Part shown: positions 21,780 to 34,004 of the stretch, piece after piece | Numbering within the stretch: position 1 is the stretch's first letter | Layout: every line of letters starts with the position of its first letter | Assembly (NCBI GenBank): GCA_033961575.1 | Contig: CM066735.1 | Location: 86,245,449 to 86,309,448 of the forward strand | Length of the DNA stretch: 64,000 nt | Source: Aselliscus stoliczkanus | Lineage: Eukaryota; Chordata; Mammalia; Chiroptera; Hipposideridae | Direction of reading: 5' to 3' | The notes under the pieces: model-generated | The model's input: the letters and a program-made list of their open reading frames with translations, nothing else | What the model was told of the DNA's origin: nothing | Databases searched by the model: none | Made by a program: the position numbers and the translations under genes

Positions 21780-22112
21780 GAGCTGCCGCACACAGGTGCA
21801 CAGGTCCCAGAAGTTGTCTTATGAAATGAAGACAGTAACTGGTGTCTCTGTTAGTGGGCAGGTTGTACCTGAGGCCTGCTCACAGCCCTGTGAGTGAGCA
21901 TGGCATCTGACCATTCCACCGCCTCTCCCCAACCCCTTGAGATGCAGCTGGACTAACACCTTTTTCTTAGGAGCCTTGTGAAAACACGAGAAACAGCTAA
22001 GCCACACCCAGACTCCTAACCCACAGAAACTAAAATAATAAATATTTGTTGTTTGGAATCGTTAAGTCTTAAAGCAATCTGTTATGTGTCACCAGATGGC
22101 TAATATATTGGG
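21780..22112 (+). mobile_element. MaLR LTR, 3' part (MLT1-like)
   Basis: AACAGCTAAGCCACACCCAG, ACTCCTAACCCACAGAAACT, AATAATAAATATTTGTTGTT and a diverged GCAATCTGTTATGTGTCACC followed by AGATGGCTAATATA fit the MLT1 3' end. Upstream, GCCTGCTCACAGCCCTGTGA fits its middle. Confidence 0.82.
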
Positions 22113-23144
22113 GAAGGATAAAGATAATTTAATCAATTTGTTAAATCCTTCCTCTTAGATAGCATAAAAGGAATACTATCTTAATGAAATATCATTTCCT
22201 AATAACGTTGAACATTAATTTCCTTGCTTCTCTTTATGTTCCAATATAGGGTTCTGATGATGCTCATGAATTAGCATACTATTCACAATGGTTACCCTTA
22301 GTGATTGACAAACAATTCATACTATTAAAGAATTTGCATTATTCTTAAATTTGTATGTTTTTAGGTTTAGAGGAAACATACATGAAATGTGCTAAGCTTG
22401 TTTTCATTGAAAATTTGACAGACATTGAACATTAGAATTATGAAGCTTTATTTTTAAAAACTAAAAGATCTAGTTAGATTTTCAATAAAAATTTTAAATT
22501 CAGCTTTAAATAAATTTCAGTGTCAAATTTATGTTCATGAATTATAATTATATTTTGCTTTTTAAATTAGTAAATAATTTTCAGTATTTCAGAATAAAAT
22601 GTCTTAAAGTATATGCATAGTAATTTTATTTTTAAAAATGTATGTTTTTATTTACTTTTTTGATGAAATAATATTTAAATTTTTTTATTTGGAATACAAT
22701 TATGCTTATTTTTTATTCTGTAGATGACTGGATAATAAAAATCATGTCAAACATTTGGTTATTTACATAGAGATTTTGACGAAATGAAGAAAAAATATAA
22801 TTTCATGGAATAAGCATATAAATTGTTATGAAGTATATATCTCTCTGATTACATGTATTTATTTAAACATGGCTGGCCCACCAACACAACACCCAGAAAC
22901 ACACATTAACAATTAAATTCAGGAATGTTTGATATTTTTTGTAATATAAAACTATAACTTCATACATAATTTTCAAGTTTTTCATTATGAAGATATATTT
23001 CAAATTAAAAGGATGGAGTATATTTTAATTAACAATTTATTTTGTTTGAACATTTTGGAATATTTATACGTATGGTATGTGGACCCCTTTGGTATTCTTG
23101 CTCCAAGTTTTGCAAATATTAGGGACAGCACTATTTAAAATTTC
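22113..23144. other. Very AT-rich unique sequence
   Basis: From about 22320 to 23060 the DNA is notably AT-rich with many A and T runs. No gene or repeat family recognised. Confidence 0.5.
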
Positions 23145-23400
23145 AACCTCATCCAGACCTTCCATACACACTTTTTGCTCTTCCCAGATATACTTCTTTT
23201 TTGATGCCCTTATCACTGTTTCACTCGCTATACATTTTACTATACATTTTACTTTTATTCATTTATTGCCATGTTTTCTTTACTAGAATGTAAGCTTATT
23301 CTCATTTGTTCTGTTCATTGCTGAATTCCCAGTGCCTAAAACAACTTCTGGAACATATTCATGCTCGATAAATTCATTTATTCCTTCATTCTTCAACCAC
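23145..23400 (+). mobile_element. L2 LINE 3' end
   Basis: CTAGAATGTAAGCTTATTCT, GTTCATTGCTGAATTCCCAG, TGCCTAAAACAACTTCTGGA and CTCGATAAATTCATTTATTC give the L2 3' terminus. Confidence 0.7.
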
Positions 23401-23596
23401 AAAAATAATTATTAAACATCCTTAATATTTCAGACACTGTTGAGTTCTATTAATTGGTACTTGAAAAGTAAAGACAAAAAAAAAGGAAATTAGGTGGCCT
23501 CTTATGTTTTTATTTTAATTTAATTTAATTTTAATTATTTTTTTCCATGCAAGCCAGTTTATTGCCGCCAGATATACTAAAAGTGTCTACATATAT

Positions 23597-23862
23597 ATTT
23601 TTAATTAAATTTATGGGGGTAACCTTGGTTAATGACATTATATAAGTTTCAGATGTACAAATCTATAATACATCATCTGTATGTTGCATTGTGTTCACCG
23701 CTCAAAATCTAGTCTCTGTCCTTTACCATATATTTAACCCCCTTATCTGTTTCATCCTCCCTGTTTCCCCTCTGGTAACCACCATACTGTTGTCTGTGAC
23801 TATGAGTTTGTTTTGTTCCTTTGTTGTTTTCTGTTTTACATCCAACATATAAGTGAAATTGT
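23597..23862 (-). mobile_element. L1 3' UTR, antisense, 5'-truncated
   Basis: AATTAAATTTATGGGGGTAA, AGTTTCAGATGTACAAATCT, AATACATCATCTGTATGTTG and TCTGGTAACCACCATACTGT are the same L1 3' UTR as at 12835-13090. The copy stops within the 3' UTR near 23862. Confidence 0.9.
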
Positions 23863-24989
23863 ATTGCTCTTTTCCTTTTAATTAGAGAAAGAAATTCATG
23901 AGGTCATCTCATCCCTTGTATACAGTTTTCTCAAGGGCACGTGGTAGAGTATAAACCACCACTACTCCCACTTCCCACTAGGGGATTCCATCCAACCACT
24001 GGTTTCAATTTAAAAGTCACAACATTGTTTCTTTGTCACCTGTTTTAGAATACAAGAAGTGACTCATAAAGTCTTTAATCCCTCTTGACAGCAGAGTTGT
24101 CTCTAGGTCCACTTCATTAATTGTTTCCTCAGTAAACACCCCAGAATAAAGTTGGATGTGGACCAGCATGAAAATGGTTAAGTCTCACTGTTTCAGATTG
24201 CAAATGCTTTTATGTGGCGAAATTCTCTTTCCTTTACACATACACTGCAGACATCAAAAGCTATTTGTAAGGCTACTTATATACTTTTGTCAAACACAAT
24301 AAAAACTGAGGTTGGCTCTGAAGCTAAGGACAGCATTGTCATATCACCTTTCTTCATAGCAGTACAAGTGTTACCTTTGAGAATAGCAAACACGTACTAG
24401 AAACCTGAGTTCTATTTTCTGCTCTGTCACTATTCACCATTACTAGAGATTATGTATGCAAAATGGCTGGCTCCATAAACAGTAGAAAACTTTCAATAGC
24501 TTTCAAAATTGCAACTTATATTTATAATTTAATCTATTTGTAATTTATATTGAATATATTATATATCCCATATTCAATATATTTATAATTCAATATATTT
24601 ATCCTTAATATTCAATATATTGATTTTACATATGTATTTTCTATTGTAAGATTTTTATGTAGAGAAAGAAAACAGTGAAGGTATAAAGAAAACAAAATCT
24701 GCTTTAAAAATGAGAATAAATTTCATTGATATGATTGGTAGTAAATCAAATAGATGAGAGGAAAAAGCCAATCTAATTCTGCAAGTAATTGGCCATTCAA
24801 TTTAGTCAAATATGATTTGCCCCACGTATGGACACATAGAAGAACATCTGCTGTGCGGTCTGTTGAATTCCCTGATTGCCAGTAGTTTGGGGCAACAGCC
24901 TTTGCCTAAGGACGGAAATATAGATAAAGAAGGGGTCTCAGAGTCTGATAATCAAAGGCTCAGGTGAATGTGCAAGGGTTTTCAACTCA
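23863..24989. other. Unique sequence with an AT-rich palindromic block
   Basis: At about 24540-24625, TTGAATATATT and its inverse alternate several times. Nothing else recognised. Confidence 0.5.
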
Positions 24990-25355
24990 AATTGCTTATA
25001 ATAGCAAGAAACAGGAAATTACTTATTAAGAATTGGTTAAATATAATGTGATGAGAGACACCTATATAGGGTGACTCTTAAGAAAAAAGTAGAAATAAAT
25101 GTGTTTACATGGAAAGACATACTCAATATAAAAATGAAGTGAATGGTGCAAATATATTTCCTTTCTTTCTCTTCATTGCTGTTTTACTTGTACGTGCCCC
25201 TCCCACACACACACACCTATAGAGACACACCAAAAGCTTAAAACAATTATTTTTAGGTGGTGGGATTATGGGTGATTTTGATTTTCTTCCTTATGCCTAT
25301 GCTTATTTTAAAATTTTTATACAGTAAACATTATTTATTTAGATAATAAAAGAGT
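24990..25355 (+). mobile_element. L1M 3' UTR fragment
   Basis: AGAATTGGTTAAATATAATG, GTGGGATTATGGGTGATTTT and TTTTATACAGTAAACATTAT match the sense 3' UTR of an old L1M element. Confidence 0.7.
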
Positions 25356-25599
25356 GAATTGCTCTGCCTTCAAGCCTTGAAACTTGAAAGTTGTTTAGAG
25401 TTTTCCAGATTGAGACTTGCCCCCCTAACATAGAATAGATAATTCATCTTTTCTTGCTAATAGGGTGTGACCACTTAACGATTCTCCTGGCAGTCCAATT
25501 ATTGGAGCTCTTCAGTTTGGCCAAATAATAATTACCCCTTAGCTTGATATCTTGATGAATAATTTAAAACACACATTCAGTTCTGATTCCTTGAATCAG

Positions 25600-25800
25600 C
25601 TAGCAAATATTTATTAAACACCAAGCATGTATTTTATTTTTACCTTTTTATTTATAATTATTATATATAAATGATGTTGTTACAAGTATTATTATTTCAT
25701 TATTATGTATTAAACACCAAGCATTTATTAAACAAGCCTGGCTTTGTGCTAGACAAAAGGGTTACAAGCGGGGAGCAAAAAAGAAGCTAGAGAGATATGG
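25600..25800 (-). mobile_element. L2 3' end, antisense, with duplicated start
   Basis: GCAAATATTTATTAAACACC opens the L2 terminus. TATTAAACACCAAGCATTTA repeats the same start 96 bp later, and the L2 body then follows (GGCTTTGTGCTAGACAAAAG, AGATATGGTCTTTTCTTCC). The sequence between the repeats is AT-rich. Confidence 0.6.
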
Positions 25801-27577
25801 TCTTTTCTTCCATGGGAGCTAAAAAGGTCATGCCCCATTTCGAAGATGGTTGAAATATACCCCAGAAAGTTTAGATGATTTGCTGCTAAGTTGCTGAGCA
25901 TTGCTTTTCTATATCTTATGCTGGAGTACTTTCCTATACACTACACTGAAAATAAACACAACAAAAATAAAACACAAATAGTCAATTTTCTCCTAATGAA
26001 ATTAGAACAAAATTAAGAAAAACAGAAGAAAAATAATTCTCATTCATAATTTCACCACTTTAAGCTAACTACTATTAATAACGTTTGTTGTTGTTGTTGT
26101 TGTTTTTTATTCTTCTATATGGACAATGTACTTTTGTAAAAAAAAACAAAATCCCAACTAATTAATATAAGCTATACAATAAAATGCATATGAACTCACA
26201 CTATTAACACTCATGTAAGACTGTCTTTATCTTAGATAATCCACTTACTTTCAAAAACTTTATGAATTATTAATAGTTCAATAAGCAATGACACTTAATA
26301 TTCATATATATGCAATGTTATATATGTGTACTAAATATATCATCACAATACGTATATTTTTATAAGATGAAACAGATAAGTGTCACCTATAAGCAATAAA
26401 ATTCATCATAATCAGTATCATATTTGGCACCTAGGTTTCTCTCTACACTATTCATGTTGATGGGGTCAAGACACCTTCATTCTTTATGGGAATCAACTTA
26501 TTTTGTAAGAAAGAAGCATAATAATTAAAAAGAATGAAAACAGACTAGTCACCATCTCCTCCCTCCTCTCATCCGGCATTTCCTCAATGCTCTTGATTGA
26601 CACATGAGTTTATGACACATCAAATAATAAAAGTCAAAGGTGGGTTCATGATAATTCAAGAAAAGGAACAAAAACACAACCCTTACTAGATAGGAATATT
26701 TAAAAAACATTTATTGTTTTAATGTCATTAACATAAGTATGTGTTTTTATGACAGGTTTCTTGAAGAAAAAAACATGTTTTGCTATGATCTGAGATGCCT
26801 GGTAAACAGCACACACATACACACAGACATGTATGTCAGGTTTCATTTCAGGGTTCCTTGGATCTTTAAAGCAAGGATACGACTGGCTCAAACTTTCCTA
26901 TACACTTTCCAGTTCCCTTGGACAAGGAGGTACCCAGTCCTCCCTGAGTTGCTGCTGACGCTTCCTAGGGAAGAGCCCACATTCTCAGGGCCCCTGCGGC
27001 TTCCCAGGTCCTTGAACCTCATCTGCTTTCCCTGCTGCCCTCCACATCCATCTCGACTTCAATCCCAGTTTATATTTTTTTCCATCTCAAAAAAAATTAT
27101 ACACATCAAACTACCCATGAGAATAATGGACTTTCCTGAACTAGGGAAGGAGAGCACAGGCTAGAACACAAGAGAAGGGGTTTGCTTTTCGGCAATGAAA
27201 ACAGCGTGGCAAGGAGCAGGTAGGCATCGGCCCTCCTTGGTGGAAGTTTACTGGCCACACCCATTCCCCCCCCCCATCTCTTTTGGTCTCTTGGGCTCCT
27301 CCCTTTCTTTCCTTCTGCTGCTGTCAGATTTCTTCCTGGATTCCTCCTGTCCCCTCCACATTGCTCAGGAGTTCAAATTTTGTCTGCTCTTACACAGAGG
27401 CAACTCTGTCCCTATCCCACATCGGTGGTCTCGGTGTCTGGTCACACCAATACCCACACTCACACCCAGGCTCCTATTTCACTACAGCATTATCAAGGCA
27501 GTTCCCAGGTGAAGACAATCCTCCCTGCAAAGACTTCTGTTGTGTGATATTAAAAAAAATTATCTCTCTGCACAGGT
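25801..27577. other. Mostly unique, one (GTT)n
   Basis: A weak antisense L1M resemblance at about 26040-26290 only. The 141-residue frame at 26739-27164 is open but has no domain that I recognise and no upstream or downstream gene context. The 105- and 104-residue frames at 27195-27597 overlap each other in a C/T-rich stretch. Confidence 0.4.
26084..26103. repeat. (GTT)n microsatellite
   Basis: Six to seven GTT units. Confidence 0.95.
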
Positions 27578-27692
27578 TTCTTTTTATTTTATTTTAGAGG
27601 GCAGTGTCACTGGCCCTCATATGTGGGATCTGAGCCCAGGCCGCTGGCGTCCCAAGCCAGCTCTTAACCACCGTGCCACTTTGCCGGTCCCC
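27578..27692 (-). mobile_element. Short SINE: tRNA head plus A-rich tail only
   Basis: On the minus strand a diverged head (GGGACCGGCAAAGTGGCACG) reaches GGATCCC-like GCTCAGATCCCACATATGAG and CAGTGACACTGCCCTC, then goes straight into an AAATAAAATAAAA tail. The ~300-bp body of the long copies is absent. The joint is at the same base as in the copy at 39838-39962. No clear target duplication. Confidence 0.85.
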
Positions 27693-27693
27693 A

Positions 27694-30009
27694 CCCCCCA
27701 ACGCCCCCTTTTTATTTTAAGGTGCACAAATCTCCCCAGATTTTAGCACATCAAGATAATTGCGTGTATATAGTAATAGCAAACTGTTTTGACAATCAAA
27801 GGAATATAGATGTGGGACTGGAAGGTGGTTATGAAGACTCAAATAATATTTATTTAAAAAAAAATTAAATTTGCTTTTGTTCTCTCTGCCTCAAATGGCC
27901 AATTTGCTTTGTAACAGAGCCAGGCTGGTTTCCATTGTTCCAGGAGGAAATTTACTTTTTATTGTGGAGGGATATTCATGGCAGTTTTGTCATCTGCAGA
28001 GCCTTTGGTACCAAGGAGTCTTCTGTGATCACTGCATCTGCACATACAAGCTCCAATACTATGGCTTTGGAAAATAGGAAACCACTTGGGCTACAGCTTC
28101 GGCATCCAGCTGCCTAGTAACTCAGGTTTTGACACTCACCTCCATGTGGCAGTTTCAGAGAAGAAAAGTCAATATGTGAAAGAACTTCAGGGCAGTGAAG
28201 AATCTGTGAGACAACCAGAGATTAATGGTGCAGAAATTCCATTTGAAAATGTTGAAGTAGAATGTGTGGCCCTGTTGGAGGAGATCATTGAGAGCATGTG
28301 ACCGCCAGTTGACCCAAGACCTGGGCACAGGTAATTTGAGGCTCCTCACCCTGGAATCCCTATCCATGGAATGTATGTTCTGCTCACTGTTCCCACAGCA
28401 GAAGCTGGTTTCAAGGATACAGCCTTGAGGTAGTGAGGTGCTGTTGAGACCATCTGGGCAGAATACATGACTGAACCCAGTTAAGCCTCTTTATAAACTT
28501 TTAAGATTCTGGTGCGTGGTGATGACATTTACTCATCTTGCTGCATCCAAAGCAAGCCTTGTAAGTAAGTTCCCTTGCCCGTTAAACCTGCCACCTACCA
28601 ATGTGGAGTGGCCTGCTTTTTTTTTCAGTCCATCCTTGCCCTCCATGTATGGGCCATTTTGTGAACCAACACATCCAAACATGTCCAGAGCTGCTGCAAA
28701 GAGATTTTGGATCTTTATGGCAAAAAGTGGCTACCAAGCAAATAATGATATCGACTATAACACAGAAAGCTAGTAATGATATGACCCTTTGGAGATGGCA
28801 AATCAAGAGATGAATGCTGTAAGAAAGGCTTATAAGTGGTGAGAAGGAAATCTGCTATATTCTACAAGCTGAAGGTGAATGGGTTGACTTTAGGGGTTCA
28901 TTGTGACAGATGCTATCAGTGCTCCAGCCGCTTCCCTCAAACCTTTCAGTTTGCTCACCCCGAAGTCCCTCAGCCAGTGTCTGCATATTTGTGCTTGAGA
29001 GCTTATTTTCTCAAAACCACAGGAGACTGTTCTGTCCAGAATCATGAGTAGCAAGCCAGAAACTGCCAGGAAATTAACAATCCTTGGGAGCAGTGTCAAT
29101 CAATAATTTTCTGGAGTAGATGTGCAAATATCCAGGCTCTCTTACCCATCCAATGGAATAATTCCAAGGTATGTGTTCTCCTCCATACCCCAGTGATGTT
29201 TCCTCCATGGAATGAACATCCTGCTGCCCACTTGATAGGTGGCTCCATGACTACCTCTTCCCTACTCACCTGCTATTGTTCCCTGCAACTCCCAGGTAAC
29301 TACTCGCACTGATTCCTTGTCTCAGATCTGCTTCTTGGGAACAAAACTATGGTCCCCATTATCGGACTTGGAAATTTTGGGTCTTTATACATACAATACG
29401 TTTTTAAAAACAGGTGACCATTTTCATCATAAGATTCTTTGTTGATTATCTTGGTGCTAAAAAGTGATTTGGCATCAGCCTTTGCAATACCCATGTGTAA
29501 CACCAGACAACCTGTGATGAAGAAGTGAACTGGAAATTGGCTGATGATGTCATTTTGGGGGTCTCATTATTTGTACTTGGCATTTGGGTCGGTCTATGAA
29601 CATTGTTGAAAGACTTTGGGGATTAAAACATACTCATTTTCGGTGATTTATTTCAGTGTCTGTGAATTTACAACTTTGGCAAGTGATTTGTGTTTATTTT
29701 TAATGGCAGATGTTAATGTTAAATTTTAAAATGTTGACATATTCATATTGTGTAGAATATGATCATTAACTTGTGACTAAGGTATGATCTCATATTATTA
29801 CTTCTCCCTTTTATTGAAAAAAAAAAGAAATACCTAAGTTTTTACTATTTCCCTTCCATGAACAAGTCAGACATTTGGTTGAGATAAAAAATAATATATA
29901 TTAATAAATAGTGAATTTTTTCAACTGAGAAGCTATTAATTTTATGGTGCTTTTCCCATCAATAGTGTCTTAAAATTGAAGAAATGCATGCATACATTAT
30001 ACTAGCAAT
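27694..30009. other. Unique sequence with an unexplained degenerate open region
   Basis: Nothing recognised by family. See the possible pseudogene at 27871-28301. Short frames to about 29100 (including a Cys-rich HCDRCYQC string near 28915) show no identifiable domain. Confidence 0.4.
27871..28301 (+). pseudogene. Unidentified open region, possibly a decayed retrocopy
   Basis: A 68-residue frame (27871-28077) is followed, in another frame, by a 71-residue one (28086-28301) that reads like a soluble acidic protein end (NGAEIPFENVEVECVALLEE) with a stop after IESM. Together they could be one frame-shifted coding stretch of about 140 residues. I do not recognise a family, see no poly-A tail and no target duplication, and chance is the main alternative. 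Confidence 0.15.
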
Positions 30010-30260
30010 ATGAACTCATTATAACGTTTCCCTCCCAAATCCAAAAAGCATAAAGAAAAAAATCAACTATAATCTCAACATTCAAACACAAATACTATTA
30101 ATATTTTAAAATACATTCCCAAACATATTTTTCTCTGTATTTATAGTCATACATATTGGCATAAATGATATAATGTATAATGTTTTATAAACTAGTATTT
30201 TACATGATCATGCTTCACCAATGTTTTTCCAGTATACCTCCTCTTATTCCAAATGCCAAC
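30010..30260 (-). mobile_element. Possible L1M fragment, antisense
   Basis: ACAAATACTATTAATATTTT, CATATTTTTCTCTGTATTTA and ACCAATGTTTTTCCAGTATA follow the loose pattern of an antisense old L1M. Confidence 0.4.
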
Positions 30261-32212
30261 ATTTTCCTTGATAGAACAGGTGCTGTACCGAGGTTGAGTA
30301 GATAATCAGTGTATAGTCTTGATGGAAAGTACTTCCTGCTTTGAAGTCTTGTCTCTTGCCAAAAGCATTTGAAATGTCCCTAGTTGTATTACCTATTTTT
30401 AGTTACTACTTTTTTGGAGAAGGAGACTATCCAAAGATGTATACTATGCAGATAGTATCCCAAAAAGTATATCTCATTAACTATCTAATGCATCTACTCT
30501 GATGAACAGAGCAGGATGGTATAGAGCTAAAACAAATTTGTTCGGAACTTTGGGGCTTGCCTCAGTAAGACAGGCTCAGACAGGACCCTCAAGTGGAGGA
30601 CATAGAGTGGTTAGGGAGCACGAGGGAAAAAAAAAATGTAGGACCATTTTTTCCTTAGCTTACTGTACAAGTCTGGGAAAATATCTCAAGTTATCTGTGC
30701 ATTAGTTTTATACCCTGCACCTAGAGGAGGGTGCATGTTTTTCCTGATCATTTTGCTGGCCAACATTTTATAAATTGTAGTCTTTGATTTTTGGCACATT
30801 GGAGTGAACATGTATGGTTTCCCTCTGCCTAGTTTTTTTTTCTGTGAACACAACCCATCTCTTTCCTTTTGGGGATCCAAACCTTCCCCATTGTCCACTG
30901 TACAGTTTGTGTGGGGCTTATCCTATCTCTGACTCCAGGGCTGGGAGTGTCAAGCAGGGCTGGTCAATCAGAATACCAAATCCCTTTGATCACAATGATT
31001 GTTTAGGGGTTGATGTGTGACTTAAGTCAGCCAATGAGAACCCTGCTTGGGAAAAAGTTTCTCTACTCAGGTTGCAAATCTGGTAGAAGGTAAATCTATC
31101 TGCTTCTGCTGACCCGCTCTCTTTGCCATTGCTTGGGGCAAGTCAATGGAGAGTAAAGTAAATAGTAAGGTAAACACCCAGGAAGGTAGAGGCCATAGAT
31201 TCAGACCCTTGCTGTATGTACTTATGACTTCAAGTTTTTCAATAGAAAGAGACCTGGGGCTCTAAGGACAACACTGACTCGTGAACCTCACGGTGGCAGT
31301 TAAGAAGAGGAGGAAGGCGGACTTCAGGGAGGAAGGACCCCAGGCATGAGGTTTCCAATTTCAGCAGTGATGCCCATATTTCAAGCTTGTCATGAAAGCA
31401 GAGACCCAGCACTGTGGGCTTGGATGAGCGGCATGTCAGTGCATTTGGAATATGGCTAATAGAAGTCCCACTCCTGTTTCCTGTCACCACTCATATCTCC
31501 TGGATGCTGGTGTGACCCCGAGAGGAGGGGAAGGCTCGAAACTGACTGCGTTTACTTTTCCTGCCAACCCACTTCAGTAAAGGCTTCATGTTAGAAAGAA
31601 TTCAATTAAACTTAAACACTTTAAAAATACAGAAATATGATCTATCTCGCACACCTGAATTCTTGAACTGAGAATCATGCCAGCTGGCAAGTGTGCTCCT
31701 TTTTCTCCCTGCATTGCTTAGTCAACTCTACAGTGCCTGACTTGTTGTCCTGCATAAAGCAGGTGTCAATACAGGTTGTGGGAGTTTTGTTTGTTTTTTT
31801 GGTTTTTTTAAGGGGATGAGAAGAGCTTTGTTATTGTTAGGAGCAGACTGCTAAGAGAGTAGAGCCACGGGTGTGACAAAACCAGGGTTTCTGTTTGGTA
31901 GGGTAAAAGGTGATGCTTGCTCTGTTTCTTAAAGCATGCATGGTGCTCAGCTCTGGTGAGGATGGTGGCAGGAGACACTGCATGAGAACAGTCACAACAT
32001 TGAAAGGTCACAATACTTGGGGAATGGAGGTGGCCTTCTGAGCGTGAGTTTAGATAGGAGTGGTAGAAAATGGGTTGATTTTGCAGGGTCTTGAAAGTTG
32101 GGCTAAGATTATAAAGTCTATTTAATTGGTAATTAGAGTCCATGGAATGTTTCTAAGGAAAGTTGCCTGAATAATCTTTGGTTTAGAATAGCTCTAATGA
32201 TAATGCTTGGCA
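30261..32212. other. Mostly unique, L2 remnant near the end
   Basis: About 31970-32165 resembles antisense L2 (TTTTGCAGGGTCTTGAAAGT). About 30990-31050 (GATGTGTGACTTAAGTCAGC then CAATGAGAACCC) looks like an unnamed old dispersed repeat. No genes recognised. Confidence 0.4.
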
Positions 32213-32358
32213 ATTATTTTGTTCTTAGCTGAGCCATCCTGCCACCTGTTGGCAACTCAGCAGCAGCTCAGCTTGGGCTGAGCATCGAGCTGCTGTTGCT
32301 CAGAGCTCAATTCACACTCTTGAGAGAGCTCTTAACCAACTGAGCCTCTGGGCTGGCC
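32213..32358 (-). mobile_element. Bipartite tRNA-derived SINE
   Basis: On the minus strand it starts GGGCCAGCCCAGAGGCTCAG and TTGGTTAAGAGCTC (A-box-like). A second head-like GGCTCAGCTAAG follows near the far end. The body holds GAGCTGCTGCTGAG-type repeats. A weak target duplication (ATGCTTGGCAAT-like at about 32202 and ATGTTTGGGATAAT at 32360) may flank it. It is a third SINE type in the window. Confidence 0.8.
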
Positions 32359-32384
32359 CGATGTTTGGGATAATAGTTCCTGAA

Positions 32385-32525
32385 GAGAGATCTCACCTAG
32401 AAACCTGTCTGAAATGCAAATTCCTGGGCCACACCCCAGCCCTACCTGAGGGAGAAACACAGCAGTCCGTGTTGAAAAAGCCTTCAGGTGATTATGAAGC
32501 ACACTCAAGAGCTAGTGGAAGTGAA
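32385..32525 (+). mobile_element. MER5A (hAT-Charlie MITE)
   Basis: TCTGAAATGCAAATTCCTGG, GCCACACCCCAGCCCTACCT, CAGCAGTCCGTGTTG and CCTTCAGGTGATTATGAAGC match the MER5A consensus. MER5A is a non-autonomous hAT element old enough to be shared across placental mammals. Confidence 0.85.
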
Positions 32526-33708
32526 GAAAAGGGGAACATGCCTTTCCTATGAGTCACCTGGTGAAACTTGGATTTATTGCCTTCAGATGTTTTAAACCGA
32601 AGGTAATGCAGCCCACACTGTGTTAACAGGTTGCCCACCCCTTAAACAGAGAAAGTAGAATTTATTCCCTCATGTAAGGAGCACATTAAATGCTGCTTCC
32701 CTACCCCCCACCGTCTTTGCTGAATTTCCCACAAACTATACAAAACACCCCCCCCCCACCTCAACATTTTGCAGAGAAATAAAGTAGGGAAGGTAGTGTA
32801 GGGCCAGAATTAAGCCACAGGCTCCTCCCAGCCCCAGATATCTGATTTCCAACTGGCAGAAGGCTTTCCTTGTAATAGCTCTGCTCTGGAAGCACTCAGA
32901 TACCTTCAGATAGTGAGTGGTTCTATGGGTGAATGTCACTCAAAGGGACATGAACTTTGCTTTGGGTTTCTTTGGGGCTGCTTTCAAAGTTATTTCTCAA
33001 AATGTTCTTCAAACGTTCTTGACTTAATGCCTATGAGATATTGGCAAAGGGTGGTCTGTTTGGGAATGTCAGGGCCTCTGGCAGGCAGGGTGAGAGCAGA
33101 AGACCCCTCTTTTGGAGTCCTGCCCACCTTAAACATGCTCCTTGGTGCACAGTGCTGCAGCTTTAGATCCAGGTCCTGGGAAGTCTTCCTACACACGGGA
33201 AGCATCCTATGCTGTGGAGGCAGGACCGAGCAGGGGAGCGAGAGCCTTTGTTCTCCAGGTAAGAGTCAACCAGCCCTATGGTCTCAGCAAAAAACAGTGT
33301 TTCTGACCACTGATTGTCCAACTCACTGGATCACGCACATTTTATTTCATATATTTCTTTTGAAGGCCATCCGGATTTTCTGGAGTTTGCAGGGAACTCG
33401 GAGCCATGAAGAACTCCCCTCACTTTTTCCCCTTGAGAAAAGCTCCTGTGGTCTCTTAACACTTCCAGAAATGGGTCACCCATTATTGTAAAGAATGTAA
33501 AGCATCAGTGTGAATGTGTCAGATACTCCCACATTGTAAGCATGGTGTTAGACCACCAAAGCACAGCTGCAAAGGAGCTGACTGAGAACCAGTCTTGAGA
33601 CTCAGCAGGTGATCCATCTCTTCCTATAAAAGGGATCAGAGATGGCAAGAATGAGGTTCGAATGAAGTAGGCATACTTTGCAGAGTCAATTATATTATAT
33701 AACTAGAC
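32526..33708. other. Unique sequence holding the longest non-repeat ORF
   Basis: The frame at 32913-33491 on the plus strand is 192 residues long, Ser/Leu/Cys-rich, and carries no domain that I recognise. CTCCAGGTAAGAG at about 33256 resembles a splice donor, but no acceptor or partner exon can be shown. A C run lies at about 32749-32757. Chance is the most likely explanation. Confidence 0.35.
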
Positions 33709-33922
33709 CAGAATTTCTAAACTTCAGCACTGATGATATTTTGAGCTGGATAATTCTTTGTTGTGAGGGTCCATGTGTGCGTTATAGGGTGTCTAGCAGC
33801 ATCCTTGGTCTCTACTCATTAAATGCTAGTAGCACCCCTCCCCCAGTTATGACACTCGAAAATGCCTCTGATATTGCTAATGCCCCCTGGTAGACAAAAT
33901 TACCCCTGGCTGAGAACCATTG
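33709..33922 (+). mobile_element. MER20 (hAT-Charlie MITE)
   Basis: About 214 bp, near the full MER20 length: GGATAATTCTTTGTTGTGAG, GTGTCTAGCAGCATCCTTGG, GCTAGTAGCACCCCTCC and GGCTGAGAACCATTG. An imperfect 8-bp duplication (AACTAGAC and GTTTAGAC) flanks it, as for hAT elements. Confidence 0.9.
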
Positions 33923-33963
33923 GTTTAGACCCTGTTGTCTCTGAAAACTATTATGTACATGTA

Positions 33964-33967
<4 letters not shown>

Positions 33968-34001
<34 letters not shown>
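33968..34001. repeat. (GT)n microsatellite
   Basis: Perfect GT run of about 34 bp. Confidence 0.97.

Positions 34002-34004
<3 letters not shown>

Noticed and set aside
26739..27164. 141-residue plus-strand frame as a coding gene
   Set aside because: No domain, no exon context, and a short overlapping frame on the opposite strand. Length is within chance for 64 kb.
28836..29051. HCDRCYQC string as a zinc-binding domain
   Set aside because: Only one C-x2-C pair in a short frame, with no second pair at suitable spacing.
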